Below are positions 25,946 to 33,702 of a stretch of 64,000 nt of DNA, in pieces. The stretch covers positions 62,001 through 126,000 of the forward strand of contig NZ_MWQE01000003.1 in NCBI RefSeq assembly GCF_002210285.1. Direction: 5' to 3'. This stretch comes from Fibrobacter sp. UWR2. Its GTDB lineage: Bacteria > Fibrobacterota > Fibrobacteria > Fibrobacterales > Fibrobacteraceae. Numbering within the stretch: position 1 is the stretch's first letter; each line of letters starts with the position of its first letter. Made by a program: the position numbers and the translations under genes. The notes below the pieces were generated by a model, which did no database searches, was not told the DNA's origin, and saw only the letters and a list, made by a program, of their open reading frames with translations.

Positions 25946-26686
25946 ATGGAAGAATCTTTAACAAATAGAATTTATTCTTTAGTAAAAGAGCCTATTCAAG
26001 GTGGCTTGTCAATAACTCGAAAATCTACCCCGATACCTTTTTTTGGTAACCTTGAAAGTGCGAAAGTCTGCACGATTTCTCTTAATCCAAGTGATAGGGA
26101 ATTTCTTGATAGTAAGGGTTCACTGTTGAATAAGAAACGGTTGTATGACAGAGATTTGTTAAAAAAAGAAGACGATGAATCTCTTACAGAGGCTGATGCG
26201 AAAAAAGTTGTTGATGGTTGTGAAAAATATTTCGAAAACAATCCGTATCGTTTGTGGTTTAATAAGATGGATTATTTTTTAAAGTCATTCGAATCGACTT
26301 ATTCCTATTACTCTAAAACAGCTGTTGCATTGGATTTGGCTCAATGGGCGACTACTCCTAAATGGTCTAGTCTTTCGGAATACGTTAGATCAGAATTGCT
26401 GAGTAAAGGGATCCCTTTTTTAAAGGATATTCTTGAATACAAAAAATTTGATTTTATTTTTTTGAATGGAAAAACTGTATTTGAAGAAGTCGTCTCGCGC
26501 TTAAAAATTGGCTATAATCAAAAAAAAGTAACTGTCGGAAAGACAAATTTTTCTGTATATTTTGGAAAATATGCTTCAAGTAATGTGATAGGTTGGTCTG
26601 TCTATTTGCAATCTAAGCAAGGGGGCGGTTACGAGAATATATGTAGGATTGCTAAAAAGATTTCTGAAGAATACCAAAAGATATAA
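25946..26686 (+). CDS. AT-rich orphan, possibly UDG-superfamily-like
   Basis: The 246-residue product is encoded in clearly AT-richer DNA than its neighbours (AAA, TTT, TTA and AAT codons dominate). The N-terminal segment PIPFFGNLESAKVCTISLNPSDREFL (key residues: FG at 33-34, NPS at 47-49) recalls a group of hypothetical proteins related to uracil-DNA glycosylases, with NPS in place of the active-site loop; a second hydrophobic block FDFIFLNGKTVFEE lies near residue 170. This assignment is weak and from memory. It stands alone after a terminator, with no clear ribosome site, and looks horizontally acquired; a DNA-repair or defence role is possible. Confidence 0.65.
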   Translation: MEESLTNRIYSLVKEPIQGGLSITRKSTPIPFFGNLESAKVCTISLNPSDREFLDSKGSLLNKKRLYDRDLLKKEDDESLTEADAKKVVDGCEKYFENNPYRLWFNKMDYFLKSFESTYSYYSKTAVALDLAQWATTPKWSSLSEYVRSELLSKGIPFLKDILEYKKFDFIFLNGKTVFEEVVSRLKIGYNQKKVTVGKTNFSVYFGKYASSNVIGWSVYLQSKQGGGYENICRIAKKISEEYQKI

Positions 26687-26700
26687 TGAACAGTAATTTC

Positions 26701-26708
26701 TAAATTTG
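26701..26708 (+). promoter_or_regulatory. -10 box TAAATTTG upstream of the sigma-54-type regulator
   Basis: TAAATTTG lies 25 nt before the start at 26734, in the context TTTCTAAATTTG that is also found before rimO and menG. No clear -35 box. Confidence 0.45.
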
Positions 26709-26733
26709 ACTTTGTAATCAACTAGTTGCCAAC

Positions 26734-28263
26734 ATGCCCACCTCGCAATCCAAAATCCAGGAACTGGAACTGCTCTACAAGATCAGTTCCATCCTGAACC
26801 AGACGCTCGATTTCGAGAGCGTCGCGCACCCGATTCTGGAAGTGGTGGAATCCACGATGGGCGTGGAGCATGCGACCCTCACTCTTTACAACCGCCACAC
26901 TGGCGAAATTTCCATTGAAATCGCAGAGGGCTTGAGCAGCCGCCAGGCGCGCAAGGGCCGCTACAAGGTGGGCGAGGGCATCACGGGCCGCGTCGTGGAG
27001 ACCGGCAAGCCGATTATCATTCCCTCGGTCGCGAAGGACCCGGACTTCCTCGACCGCACTGGCCGCGGCAAGTCAGAAGATAAGGCGTTCCTCTGCGTTC
27101 CCGTCATCATGGAGCACCAGGTCATCGGCGCATTCAGTGCCGACGTGCAGAACCCGGTGGAAGACGAACTTCCTGAAAAGTTGCGCCTGCTTGAAATCAT
27201 CGCGCAGATGCTTGCTGCTGCAGTGAAACTCCGGCGCGAGGCCCGCGAGGAGAACGAACTCCTGAAGGCGGAAAACGAACGCCTGACGCTTGAACTCAAG
27301 GACCGCTTCCAGCCCGACAACATCATCGGGCGCTCCAGCGAGATGCAACGCGTGTATGCGCAGATTGACCAGGTTTCGAAGAGCCCCCTCCCCGCGCTCA
27401 TCGTGGGCGAGGTCGGTACGGGCAAGGGGCTCGTTGCAGAAGCAATCCATTACCGTTCCGACCGCAACATGGGCCCGTTCGTCCGCGTCCATTGCGCGTC
27501 CATGCCGGAATCGGTATTGGACCGTGAACTTTTCGGCAGTGTGCGTGGCGCCCTCGTGGGCGTGTTTGCCGAAACGCCCGGCCGCGTAGAACAGGCCGAA
27601 GGCGGCACGCTGTTCCTAGACGAGGTGGGCGAACTCTCGCCGAACCTTCAGGTAAAACTCTTGCGCCTGTTGCAGCATGGCGAAATAGAACGTATTGGTG
27701 CCCGCATCTCAAAGAAGGTGAACGTCCGCGTGATTGCGGCCACCACCAAGAACTTGCAGCAGATGGTCGAAGAAGGCGCCTTCCGCGAAGACCTCTACTA
27801 CCAACTGCACATCTTCCCGATATATGTGCCGCCGCTGCGCAACCGCAAAACCGACATTGTACTTTTGGCCGACCACTTTGTGGAGCATTACTGCCGCATC
27901 GTAGGCAAGAACGTGCGCCGCCTTGCGCGCACGACCATCAACATGCTCATGAGTTACCCGTGGCCCGGAAATGTGCGTGAACTCGAGAACGGAATCGAGC
28001 GTGCGGTACTCGTGGCCGACGAGGACGTCATCTACCCGCACCATTTCCCGACCACACTCCAGACGGCCGAGACGAGCGGGACTCCCGTGAACGGCAACCT
28101 CAAGCGCATGGTGGAAGCCTACGAGAAGGACATCATCTGCGATGCCCTCAAGAGCAGTAAGGGCAAGGTTGCCGCTGCTGCGCGCAGTCTTTCCACGACT
28201 CCGCGCATTCTTACATACAAAATAAAGCAGTTGGGGATAGACTTGGCGGCCTTCGGAAAATAG
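26734..28263 (+). CDS. GAF-AAA+-Fis regulator with altered GAFTGA loop
   Basis: This 509-residue protein has a GAF domain (about 15-170), a coiled linker (REEARENELLKAENERL-type region), an AAA+ domain with Walker A GEVGTGKG (225-232) and Walker B TLFLDEVGEL, R-finger region downstream, and a C-terminal Fis-type helix-turn-helix (GKVAAAARSLSTTPRILTYK). This is the NifA/NtrC plan for sigma-54 activators. However, the sigma-54-contacting loop GAFTGA is replaced by GALVGV (272-277), which should weaken or abolish contact with sigma-54. It may act with sigma-70 RNA polymerase or with an altered partner. No ligand is evident. Confidence 0.9.
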   Translation: MPTSQSKIQELELLYKISSILNQTLDFESVAHPILEVVESTMGVEHATLTLYNRHTGEISIEIAEGLSSRQARKGRYKVGEGITGRVVETGKPIIIPSVAKDPDFLDRTGRGKSEDKAFLCVPVIMEHQVIGAFSADVQNPVEDELPEKLRLLEIIAQMLAAAVKLRREAREENELLKAENERLTLELKDRFQPDNIIGRSSEMQRVYAQIDQVSKSPLPALIVGEVGTGKGLVAEAIHYRSDRNMGPFVRVHCASMPESVLDRELFGSVRGALVGVFAETPGRVEQAEGGTLFLDEVGELSPNLQVKLLRLLQHGEIERIGARISKKVNVRVIAATTKNLQQMVEEGAFREDLYYQLHIFPIYVPPLRNRKTDIVLLADHFVEHYCRIVGKNVRRLARTTINMLMSYPWPGNVRELENGIERAVLVADEDVIYPHHFPTTLQTAETSGTPVNGNLKRMVEAYEKDIICDALKSSKGKVAAAARSLSTTPRILTYKIKQLGIDLAAFGK

Positions 28264-28267
28264 TTGC

Positions 28268-28840
28268 TTAGTTGTAAGTCAACGAAAGCATGAGACTGAA
28301 TCCGTAACCCGACGAGCTGTGTTGCTTTTGGAAATTCTTTATATAGGTGAATGCAATGGCTCCGCCAAGTCCCCATTCGTAGCCTACCCACCATTCCTTA
28401 CCGACTTCCGCTTCCAATCCGATGCCCTTGTTCTTTTCCTTGAAATCAAAATTGGCATCGAGTGCTGAACTTGTCTGGACGAAGCCGACGGAAAAACTGA
28501 AGAAGACATTGGCGGGAGTGTAGTGTGTGGCTCCGGCGCCGAAGAGTATCGAAGTGATGCCGTCGATGGGATAGGTGTCGCCTTCGTAAGAAAGTTCATT
28601 TTCGTTTTCGATGCTGAGAACTGTGAAATGAACAATCATGTCGGGGCTGAACGCGGCCCCAATTTTCATGTCAAATTCCGAAGCGACTCCGTCAATTTCC
28701 ATTTCCCTGTTGCCGCTCCTGATTTTATAATCCTGGTAGCCGGCTCCAACGGCATAGTTCATAAAGAACCCGTCGTGGGTGTGCGGCTCGGCTGCCGCTA
28801 GTGCTGTTAATGCGGACAATGCTGTAATGAATTTCTTCAT
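28268..28840 (-). CDS. Small outer-membrane beta-barrel protein in the radical SAM operon
   Basis: The 190-residue product has a signal peptide (KKFITALSALTALAAAEP) and a series of amphipathic strands with Gly/aromatic ends (NYAVGAGYQDYKI, GFVQTSSALDANFDF, YGFSLMLSLTYN), with the terminal aromatic-rich strand typical of outer-membrane barrels of about eight strands. ATG 28840 lies 2 nt after the stop of the radical SAM gene, so it is translationally coupled to it; a start at 28861 would overlap. It is the third gene of the operon and may anchor or receive the lipoprotein product. No family is recognised. Confidence 0.75.
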   Translation of the reverse strand: MKKFITALSALTALAAAEPHTHDGFFMNYAVGAGYQDYKIRSGNREMEIDGVASEFDMKIGAAFSPDMIVHFTVLSIENENELSYEGDTYPIDGITSILFGAGATHYTPANVFFSFSVGFVQTSSALDANFDFKEKNKGIGLEAEVGKEWWVGYEWGLGGAIAFTYIKNFQKQHSSSGYGFSLMLSLTYN

Positions 28841-28841
28841 T

Positions 28842-29918
28842 TTAGACGCCGGCATTTTCAAGGCGTTTCACGTGGCAGTAGGCGAGTTCCTTGGTTTTCT
28901 CATCGCGCAAATGCAGGCTCGAACCTTCGCAGTAACGCCAGTACTTGCATTTCCGGCATTCGCCAATCCGGGCCCAGCTGCGGTCACGCATCACCTGGTA
29001 GCGGTTCTGCCACACGTCCCACAGGTCGTCCTTGTAGATGTTGCCCTGTATGTAGTCGCCGCGCAGGCTCGGGCATGCCGAGATGCTGCCGTCGCAGAGC
29101 ACGGAGGCGATGTTCACGCCCGCCCAGCAGAAGAACGGCTGGTCACGCACGATCTTCTCGTAGTTGCCGAGGAATCCTTCGCAGTCGTAGTTCACGTTGA
29201 TCATGCCCTGCTTCTTGGCTTCGCGAATGAACTCGAATGTCTGGCGGAATTCGTCGTTCGTGAGCATGAACAGCGGGTTATCTTTCGCGCGGCCCTTCGG
29301 GAACACGTTCGAGACTCTCCAGCGCTTCACTCCGAGGTTAACGAGCAGGTTGTGGATGCGGGGGAGTTCGCCCAGGTTCTTCTTGTTTACGCACGTCATC
29401 ACGTCGAAGGTGAGTTCGTCGACACTTGCCGCCATGTGGATAGCGCGCACGGCGCGTTCGAAACTGTGTGCGTTTCCGCGGAAAAGGTTATGGTTCTCTT
29501 CCAGCCCGTCAAGGCTGATGGTAAGCGAGCGGAGCCCAGCATTCATCAGGTTGGTGAATCGCTCGGGTGTGAGCGCGAGTCCGTTAGTGACCATGCCCCA
29601 CGGGTAGCCGCGCATCTTGATTTCCCTGCCGCATTCCTCGAGGTCGGCGCGCATCAGGGGTTCGCCGCCGGTAATCACCACGGCAAAGTTCCTGGGGTCG
29701 ATGTGCGGAGCGAGCCCGTCGAGTACCTTCATGAAGTCTTCGCGGGGCATGTCCGGGATAGCGTCGGCGACGCAGTCGCTTCCGCAGTGCTGGCAATGCA
29801 GGTTGCAGCGCAACGTGCATTCCCAAAAGAAATACGTTAGCGGGTGCGCCTTTATCTCGTTATGGCGATACAGGCGGTGCGCTTCGAGCGCGAGTCTTTT
29901 CTTGAGTCCAAGATGCAT
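28842..29918 (-). CDS. Radical SAM/SPASM enzyme of a lipoprotein-associated system
   Basis: This 358-residue enzyme has the radical SAM cluster motif CNLHCQHC (C38, C42, C45) within HPLTYFFWECTLRC, GGEP at ITGGEPLMR for SAM binding, and a C-terminal SPASM region with Cys in SVLCDGSISACPS and CRKCKYWRYC for two auxiliary Fe-S clusters. SPASM enzymes usually modify peptides. The N-terminus strongly recalls the Bacteroidota rSAM/lipoprotein family (TIGR04133 as I remember it). Its start overlaps by TGATG with a cryptic TGA after the upstream lipoprotein gene, so translation is coupled. The likely substrate is the KYGV-repeat lipoprotein just upstream. Confidence 0.9.
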   Translation of the reverse strand: MHLGLKKRLALEAHRLYRHNEIKAHPLTYFFWECTLRCNLHCQHCGSDCVADAIPDMPREDFMKVLDGLAPHIDPRNFAVVITGGEPLMRADLEECGREIKMRGYPWGMVTNGLALTPERFTNLMNAGLRSLTISLDGLEENHNLFRGNAHSFERAVRAIHMAASVDELTFDVMTCVNKKNLGELPRIHNLLVNLGVKRWRVSNVFPKGRAKDNPLFMLTNDEFRQTFEFIREAKKQGMINVNYDCEGFLGNYEKIVRDQPFFCWAGVNIASVLCDGSISACPSLRGDYIQGNIYKDDLWDVWQNRYQVMRDRSWARIGECRKCKYWRYCEGSSLHLRDEKTKELAYCHVKRLENAGV

Positions 29919-29929
29919 CAGACGCCGTA

Positions 29930-30634
29930 CTAGGTTTCGTCCTTTGTGGCGCCATCATCAGTGTCAACCGGCCCGCAGATATCGCTCGGGCACCCGTACA
30001 GGTCCACGGCTCCGTCCAGGATGTTGTACTTGGACTGGAATTCTGCGTAGTTGTAGACCTTGCCGTCATCGCACTTGTAGGTTGTCTCCTTGATGTAGAC
30101 GACTCCGTACTTGGCACAAACTTGGTCGCCGGTGCATTCCGGGGTTTGTGCGGTTTCGGTAACCTCTTCCGTACAGTTGAGACCGTCTTCGCAGGTGATT
30201 TTTTTGCCCTTCCGTTCGCAGGTGTACATCACTCCGTACTTGGGCGCAATCGACTCGCTGCTGGAACTGGGGGCGATGACGCCATACTTTGCGGCAATCA
30301 TTTCGCTGCTGGAACTCATTGTCACGCCGTACTTGGGGGCAATTATTGTACCGCTGGACATTGGTACGCCGTACTTGGGCGCAATCATTTCACTGCTGGA
30401 ACTCTTGGCTTTTGAACTGGAACTTGCGACATTCGGGCTGTCGCCGGAAGAACTGCCTTCCTCCTCTGTTGCGGAACTGGATTCCTGCCCGCCCGTTGCG
30501 GAACTGGAGGAGGGTTTCTCGATGGAGGAACTGGATGGGGAGTCTTCGGATGCCGAAGACGGGTCGCTGTCACAACTGGCCCAGAAGAAACCGGTGAGAG
30601 CCAGCAAGATTTTTTTCCAGTGCTTGTATAACAT
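29930..30634 (-). CDS. Lipoprotein with five KYGV repeats, putative radical SAM substrate
   Basis: This 234-residue lipoprotein has lipobox WASC (Cys21), a Ser-rich linker (22-80), then KYGV motifs at 87-90, 101-104, 116-119, 132-135 and 175-178. The first four sit in units such as SSSSEMIAPKYGV; the fifth is in a Cys-containing domain (CERKGKKITC, CTEEVTE, CTGDQVC). Repeats of a Tyr-Gly motif beside a SPASM radical SAM enzyme suggest multi-site modification of Tyr or a neighbour. Start ATG 30634 has GAGGG upstream. The stop is TAG at 29932-29930; the next in-frame codons read Tyr-Gly-Val-TGA, so the gene may have lost a terminal KYGV by one substitution. Confidence 0.85.
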   Translation of the reverse strand: MLYKHWKKILLALTGFFWASCDSDPSSASEDSPSSSSIEKPSSSSATGGQESSSATEEEGSSSGDSPNVASSSSKAKSSSSEMIAPKYGVPMSSGTIIAPKYGVTMSSSSEMIAAKYGVIAPSSSSESIAPKYGVMYTCERKGKKITCEDGLNCTEEVTETAQTPECTGDQVCAKYGVVYIKETTYKCDDGKVYNYAEFQSKYNILDGAVDLYGCPSDICGPVDTDDGATKDET

Positions 30635-30666
30635 TTGGGGTCCCTCGGGGAATGCTGTATACGGGT

Positions 30667-30695
30667 AATATATATAAAAGAAATCGGAAATGCAA
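30667..30695 (-). promoter_or_regulatory. Promoter TTGCAT-N17-TATATT of the radical SAM operon
   Basis: On the minus strand TTGCAT (30695-30690) and TATATT (30672-30667) are 17 bp apart. The lipoprotein start follows about 32 nt later. It faces away from tyrS. Confidence 0.75.
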
Positions 30696-30758
30696 CAAAT
30701 GCGCTCTGCCCGAATGGCAAATAATTCTATATTTCTTCCGAAGAAACAAGGATTCATT

Positions 30759-31976
30759 ATGCAATTTCGTCCCGTTAAGGAACAGCTTGATATTTTGATG
30801 CGCGGCGTTATCGATGTCGTGCCGCAGGAAGAACTCGAAAAGAAACTCCAGAAGTCCTACGATACCGGAGTCCCGCTCCGTATCAAGATGGGTGTCGACC
30901 CGACTGCCCCGGACGTGCACTTCGGCCACACGGTCGTGATGCGCAAGCTCCGCCAGTTCCAGGACCTCGGCCACACTGTTGTGCTCATTGTGGGTGACTA
31001 CACCGCACAGATCGGTGACCCGAGTGGCCGCAACAAGGCGCGCCCGCGCCTTAGCCACGAGCAGGTGCTCGAGAACGCGAAGGAATACCAGGAACAGTTC
31101 TTCAAGGTTGTCCGCCGCGACCAGGTGGAAATCCACTACAACGGCGAATGGTTCTCCAAGCTCCCGTTCAGCAAGGTGACCGAACTCATGGGCCAGTTCA
31201 CCGTGGCCCAGATGCTCGAACGCGAGGACTTCCACAACCGCTACACGGCCAACACACCCATCAGCCTGCACGAGTTCATGTACCCGATGATGCAGGGCTA
31301 CGATTCCGTCGCCATCAGGAGCGACGTAGAACTGGGCGGCACCGACCAGAAGTTCAACGTGCTCCGTGGCCGCGACTTGCAGCTTTTCGAAGGCATGGAA
31401 CCGCAGATCGGTCTCTTCATGCCGATTTTGCTCGGTACTGACGGCAAGGTCAAGATGTCCAAGTCCATCGGCAACTACGTGGGCCTGAACGAACCGGCCG
31501 ACGTGATGTACCACAAGATTTACAGCCTCGCCGACAGCATCGTCGAGAACTGGTTCGAACTTTTAACCAACATACCGCTTGCAGAAATCAAGCAGATGAT
31601 GGCCGACATCACCGCGGGCAAGATGAACCCGAACGATGCCAAGCACCGCCTCGCTATCGACATCGTGACGCAGTACTACGGCGCAGAAGCCGCCGAGGCC
31701 GCCGCTGCCAAGGAACGCGAAATCCACAGCGGTAACGCCATCCCGAGCGATGCTGCCGAGTGCAGCGTGGCGGCCGGCACCTACGGTGCCCTGGACCTGC
31801 TCGTTGAAATCAAGGCGTTTGCAAGCAAGGGCGAAGCCCGCCGCATGGTCCAGAACGGCGGCGTCAAGATTGCCGGCGAAAAGCTTGCCGACCCGCAGTC
31901 CCAAATCGAAATCAAGGGTGGCGACCAGCTGGTTATCCAGGTGGGCAAGCGCAAGTTCTACAAGGTGAATTTCTAG
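30759..31976 (+). CDS. tyrS: Tyrosyl-tRNA synthetase
   Basis: The 405-residue class I synthetase joins tyrosine to tRNA-Tyr. The HIGH motif reads HFGH (54-57), KMSKS is intact (232-236, KVKMSKSIGN), the tyrosine pocket segment GYDSVAIRSDVELGGTDQKFN is present, and a C-terminal S4 RNA-binding domain includes KGEARRMVQNGGVKIAGEKL. The DPTAPDVHFGH form marks the TyrZ-like long subtype. ATG 30759 follows AAGGA by 6 nt; the longer frame from 30690 is not supported. It is divergent from the radical SAM operon and is followed 8 nt later by a PfkB-type kinase. Confidence 0.97.
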   Translation: MQFRPVKEQLDILMRGVIDVVPQEELEKKLQKSYDTGVPLRIKMGVDPTAPDVHFGHTVVMRKLRQFQDLGHTVVLIVGDYTAQIGDPSGRNKARPRLSHEQVLENAKEYQEQFFKVVRRDQVEIHYNGEWFSKLPFSKVTELMGQFTVAQMLEREDFHNRYTANTPISLHEFMYPMMQGYDSVAIRSDVELGGTDQKFNVLRGRDLQLFEGMEPQIGLFMPILLGTDGKVKMSKSIGNYVGLNEPADVMYHKIYSLADSIVENWFELLTNIPLAEIKQMMADITAGKMNPNDAKHRLAIDIVTQYYGAEAAEAAAAKEREIHSGNAIPSDAAECSVAAGTYGALDLLVEIKAFASKGEARRMVQNGGVKIAGEKLADPQSQIEIKGGDQLVIQVGKRKFYKVNF

Positions 31977-31984
31977 GAGGTCCC

Positions 31985-32941
31985 ATGCCTCAGGAAACGT
32001 TGATCCTCGGTCTCAATCCCGCCTGGCAGCGCCTGTTCTTCGTGGACAAGTTTACGCCTGGCGAGGTCCACCGTATCTCGAAGGTGGAGGAGTATGCCTC
32101 GGGCAAGGGCATCAACTGCTGCCGCGTGCTGCAGAACCTGGGCGGAACCCCGCTTCTCATGCATTTCCTTGGGGCAGACCACGGCTCCCGCATATTCGAC
32201 GAGGTCTCGGCGTGCGGTATCCAGCAGGCACCGGTGTGGATCAAGGAACAGACCCGCATCTGTACGACTATCGTGAGCGAGGGCGAATCTACCGAACTTA
32301 TCGAACCGTCGCCCGTTATTACCGATTTCGAGAACGACGATTTTGTGCAGACCTTGAACGAACACTGGAACTCGGCGCAGAGCGTTGCCCTGTGCGGGTC
32401 GTTCCCCGGTAACTTCAACGTGAAGAATATCGAGGACCTCGACTTTACGGGCAAGAAAATTTTTGTCGATGCCATATCGAACATCGACTCCTGGCTCGAG
32501 AAGGGCGTGGAACTCCTCAAGATCAACATGCCGGAATACAGCCAGCTGCTCGATCGCCTCGGAATCCCGCAGGTCAAGTCCAGCCCGCAGTTCTGGAAGA
32601 TGACGGCCACGGCTGTGCTCGAGCGCCTTCCTATCAAGAACCTCGTGGTGACCGACGAGGAATCGCCGGTACGTGCGTTCCGTCTGGTCGAGAAGAAGTT
32701 CCAGAGCGTTACCGCCGAGCCGCCTGCAGTCGAAGTGCAGAACAACGTGGGGGCGGGCGATTCCTTCTTTGCCGCCTGGCTCTACGCCGACAGCATGGGT
32801 CTCAGTTTCGAGGAATGCCTCGTGAAGGCTACCGCGGTAGCTGTTGCGCGCTGCGAAGTCGAGAAACCCTGGATGTTAAGCCTGGAACGTGTTGCCGAGC
32901 TGGAAGAGACTATTCGCTCGGGTCTCGAGAAGCAGGAATAG
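31985..32941 (+). CDS. PfkB-family sugar kinase (1-phosphofructokinase-like)
   Basis: The 318-residue kinase matches the PfkB/ribokinase fold: N-terminal GKGINCCRVLQNLGG (the GGKG-like motif, here SGKGIN), and C-terminal anion-hole motif NNVGAGDSFFAAW with the catalytic Asp. The overall sequence, without a lid insert, is nearest to 1-phosphofructokinase or tagatose-6-phosphate kinase. The substrate is uncertain, as there is no PTS gene here. AGGAGG is 6 nt before ATG 31985, close after tyrS. It ends 12 nt before mqnB. Confidence 0.87.
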   Translation: MPQETLILGLNPAWQRLFFVDKFTPGEVHRISKVEEYASGKGINCCRVLQNLGGTPLLMHFLGADHGSRIFDEVSACGIQQAPVWIKEQTRICTTIVSEGESTELIEPSPVITDFENDDFVQTLNEHWNSAQSVALCGSFPGNFNVKNIEDLDFTGKKIFVDAISNIDSWLEKGVELLKINMPEYSQLLDRLGIPQVKSSPQFWKMTATAVLERLPIKNLVVTDEESPVRAFRLVEKKFQSVTAEPPAVEVQNNVGAGDSFFAAWLYADSMGLSFEECLVKATAVAVARCEVEKPWMLSLERVAELEETIRSGLEKQE

Positions 32942-32953
32942 GAGCTTCCGCTC

Positions 32954-33601
32954 ATGAACGGGACGCTGGTTGCTTTTGCCTCCAAGCAGGAATTCAACGC
33001 GCTCTACCCGCGCGTGTCTGCCGTAGTGGCTTCTTCCATGCCCCAGCCGGTCGGAACCCGCTTCGACATTGCCGTGTGTGGGGTAGGCCAGCTTGAGTTC
33101 TCCGTGAATCTGGCGAAGTTCCTGGCCGAAAACCGCTACGAGCGCGTAATCCAGGTCGGGATTTGCGGAGCATACCCGAATCGCGGGCTCGAGATAGGCG
33201 ACGTGGTGCGCGTCGATACCGACATCGTCGGCGATATGGGCGTGCAGACCCGTGAGGGCCATTTCGTCGCCTGGAAGGATCTTGCCGGTAAGGACTGCTT
33301 CTACAGGGGGGCATCCCCGCGGTTCCTTGCGCTGTCGCTTGCATCGGTGCGCTCTGCCACGGGCGTCTCGGTAAACTGCTGTACGGGGACGTCGTACCTC
33401 GCGAACCGTCGCAGCGTCCTGTTCGATGCCGATGTCGAGACTATGGAAGGCGCCGCCTGCTTTGCCGTGTGTGCCCGATTCGGAGTTCCCGCCTACCAGT
33501 TCCGTGCCGTGAGCAACATCGCGACCGACCGCGACACCTCCACGTGGAAGATACCCGAAGCCATGGCCGCACTCAAAAGCGAGGTGCTGGACAATCTGTA
33601 A
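32954..33601 (+). CDS. mqnB: Futalosine hydrolase MqnB
   Basis: The 215-residue enzyme belongs to the nucleoside phosphorylase/nucleosidase superfamily; it removes hypoxanthine from futalosine in the alternative menaquinone pathway. Family features are VCGVGQLEFSVNLAKFLAE, VGICGAYPNRGLEIGDVVRV and VETMEGAACFAVCARFGVPA (the ExMExAA substrate site), then RAVSNIATDRDTSTWKI. The order mqnB then mqnD about 100 nt later supports the call over a general 5'-methylthioadenosine nucleosidase. The ribosome site is AGGAGC. Confidence 0.9.
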   Translation: MNGTLVAFASKQEFNALYPRVSAVVASSMPQPVGTRFDIAVCGVGQLEFSVNLAKFLAENRYERVIQVGICGAYPNRGLEIGDVVRVDTDIVGDMGVQTREGHFVAWKDLAGKDCFYRGASPRFLALSLASVRSATGVSVNCCTGTSYLANRRSVLFDADVETMEGAACFAVCARFGVPAYQFRAVSNIATDRDTSTWKIPEAMAALKSEVLDNL

Positions 33602-33610
33602 ACAATGTGC

Positions 33611-33663
33611 AATGTGGAATGTGTAATGTGAAATGAAGAAATTCACATTACACACCCCACATT
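33611..33663. repeat. Long imperfect inverted repeat between mqnB and mqnD
   Basis: The 22-nt arm 33611-33632 (AATGTGGAATGTGTAATGTG then AA) is the reverse complement of 33642-33663 with two mismatches, loop 9 nt. Both arms are made of repeated AATGTG units; further CATCTCACATCCCACAT units continue to 33699. It forms a strong hairpin in the mRNA, with no T run after it. Confidence 0.8.
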
Positions 33664-33702
33664 TAGCATCTCTCATCTCACATCCCACATCTCACATTTG
33701 TT

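Noticed and set aside
28779-29840. 353-codon plus-strand frame opposite the radical SAM gene
   Set aside because: The minus strand encodes clear CxxxCxxC and SPASM motifs; the plus frame is a mirror of it.
30230-30400. Direct DNA repeats of about 45 bp
   Set aside because: They are not an independent element; they encode the SSSS..KYGV protein repeats.
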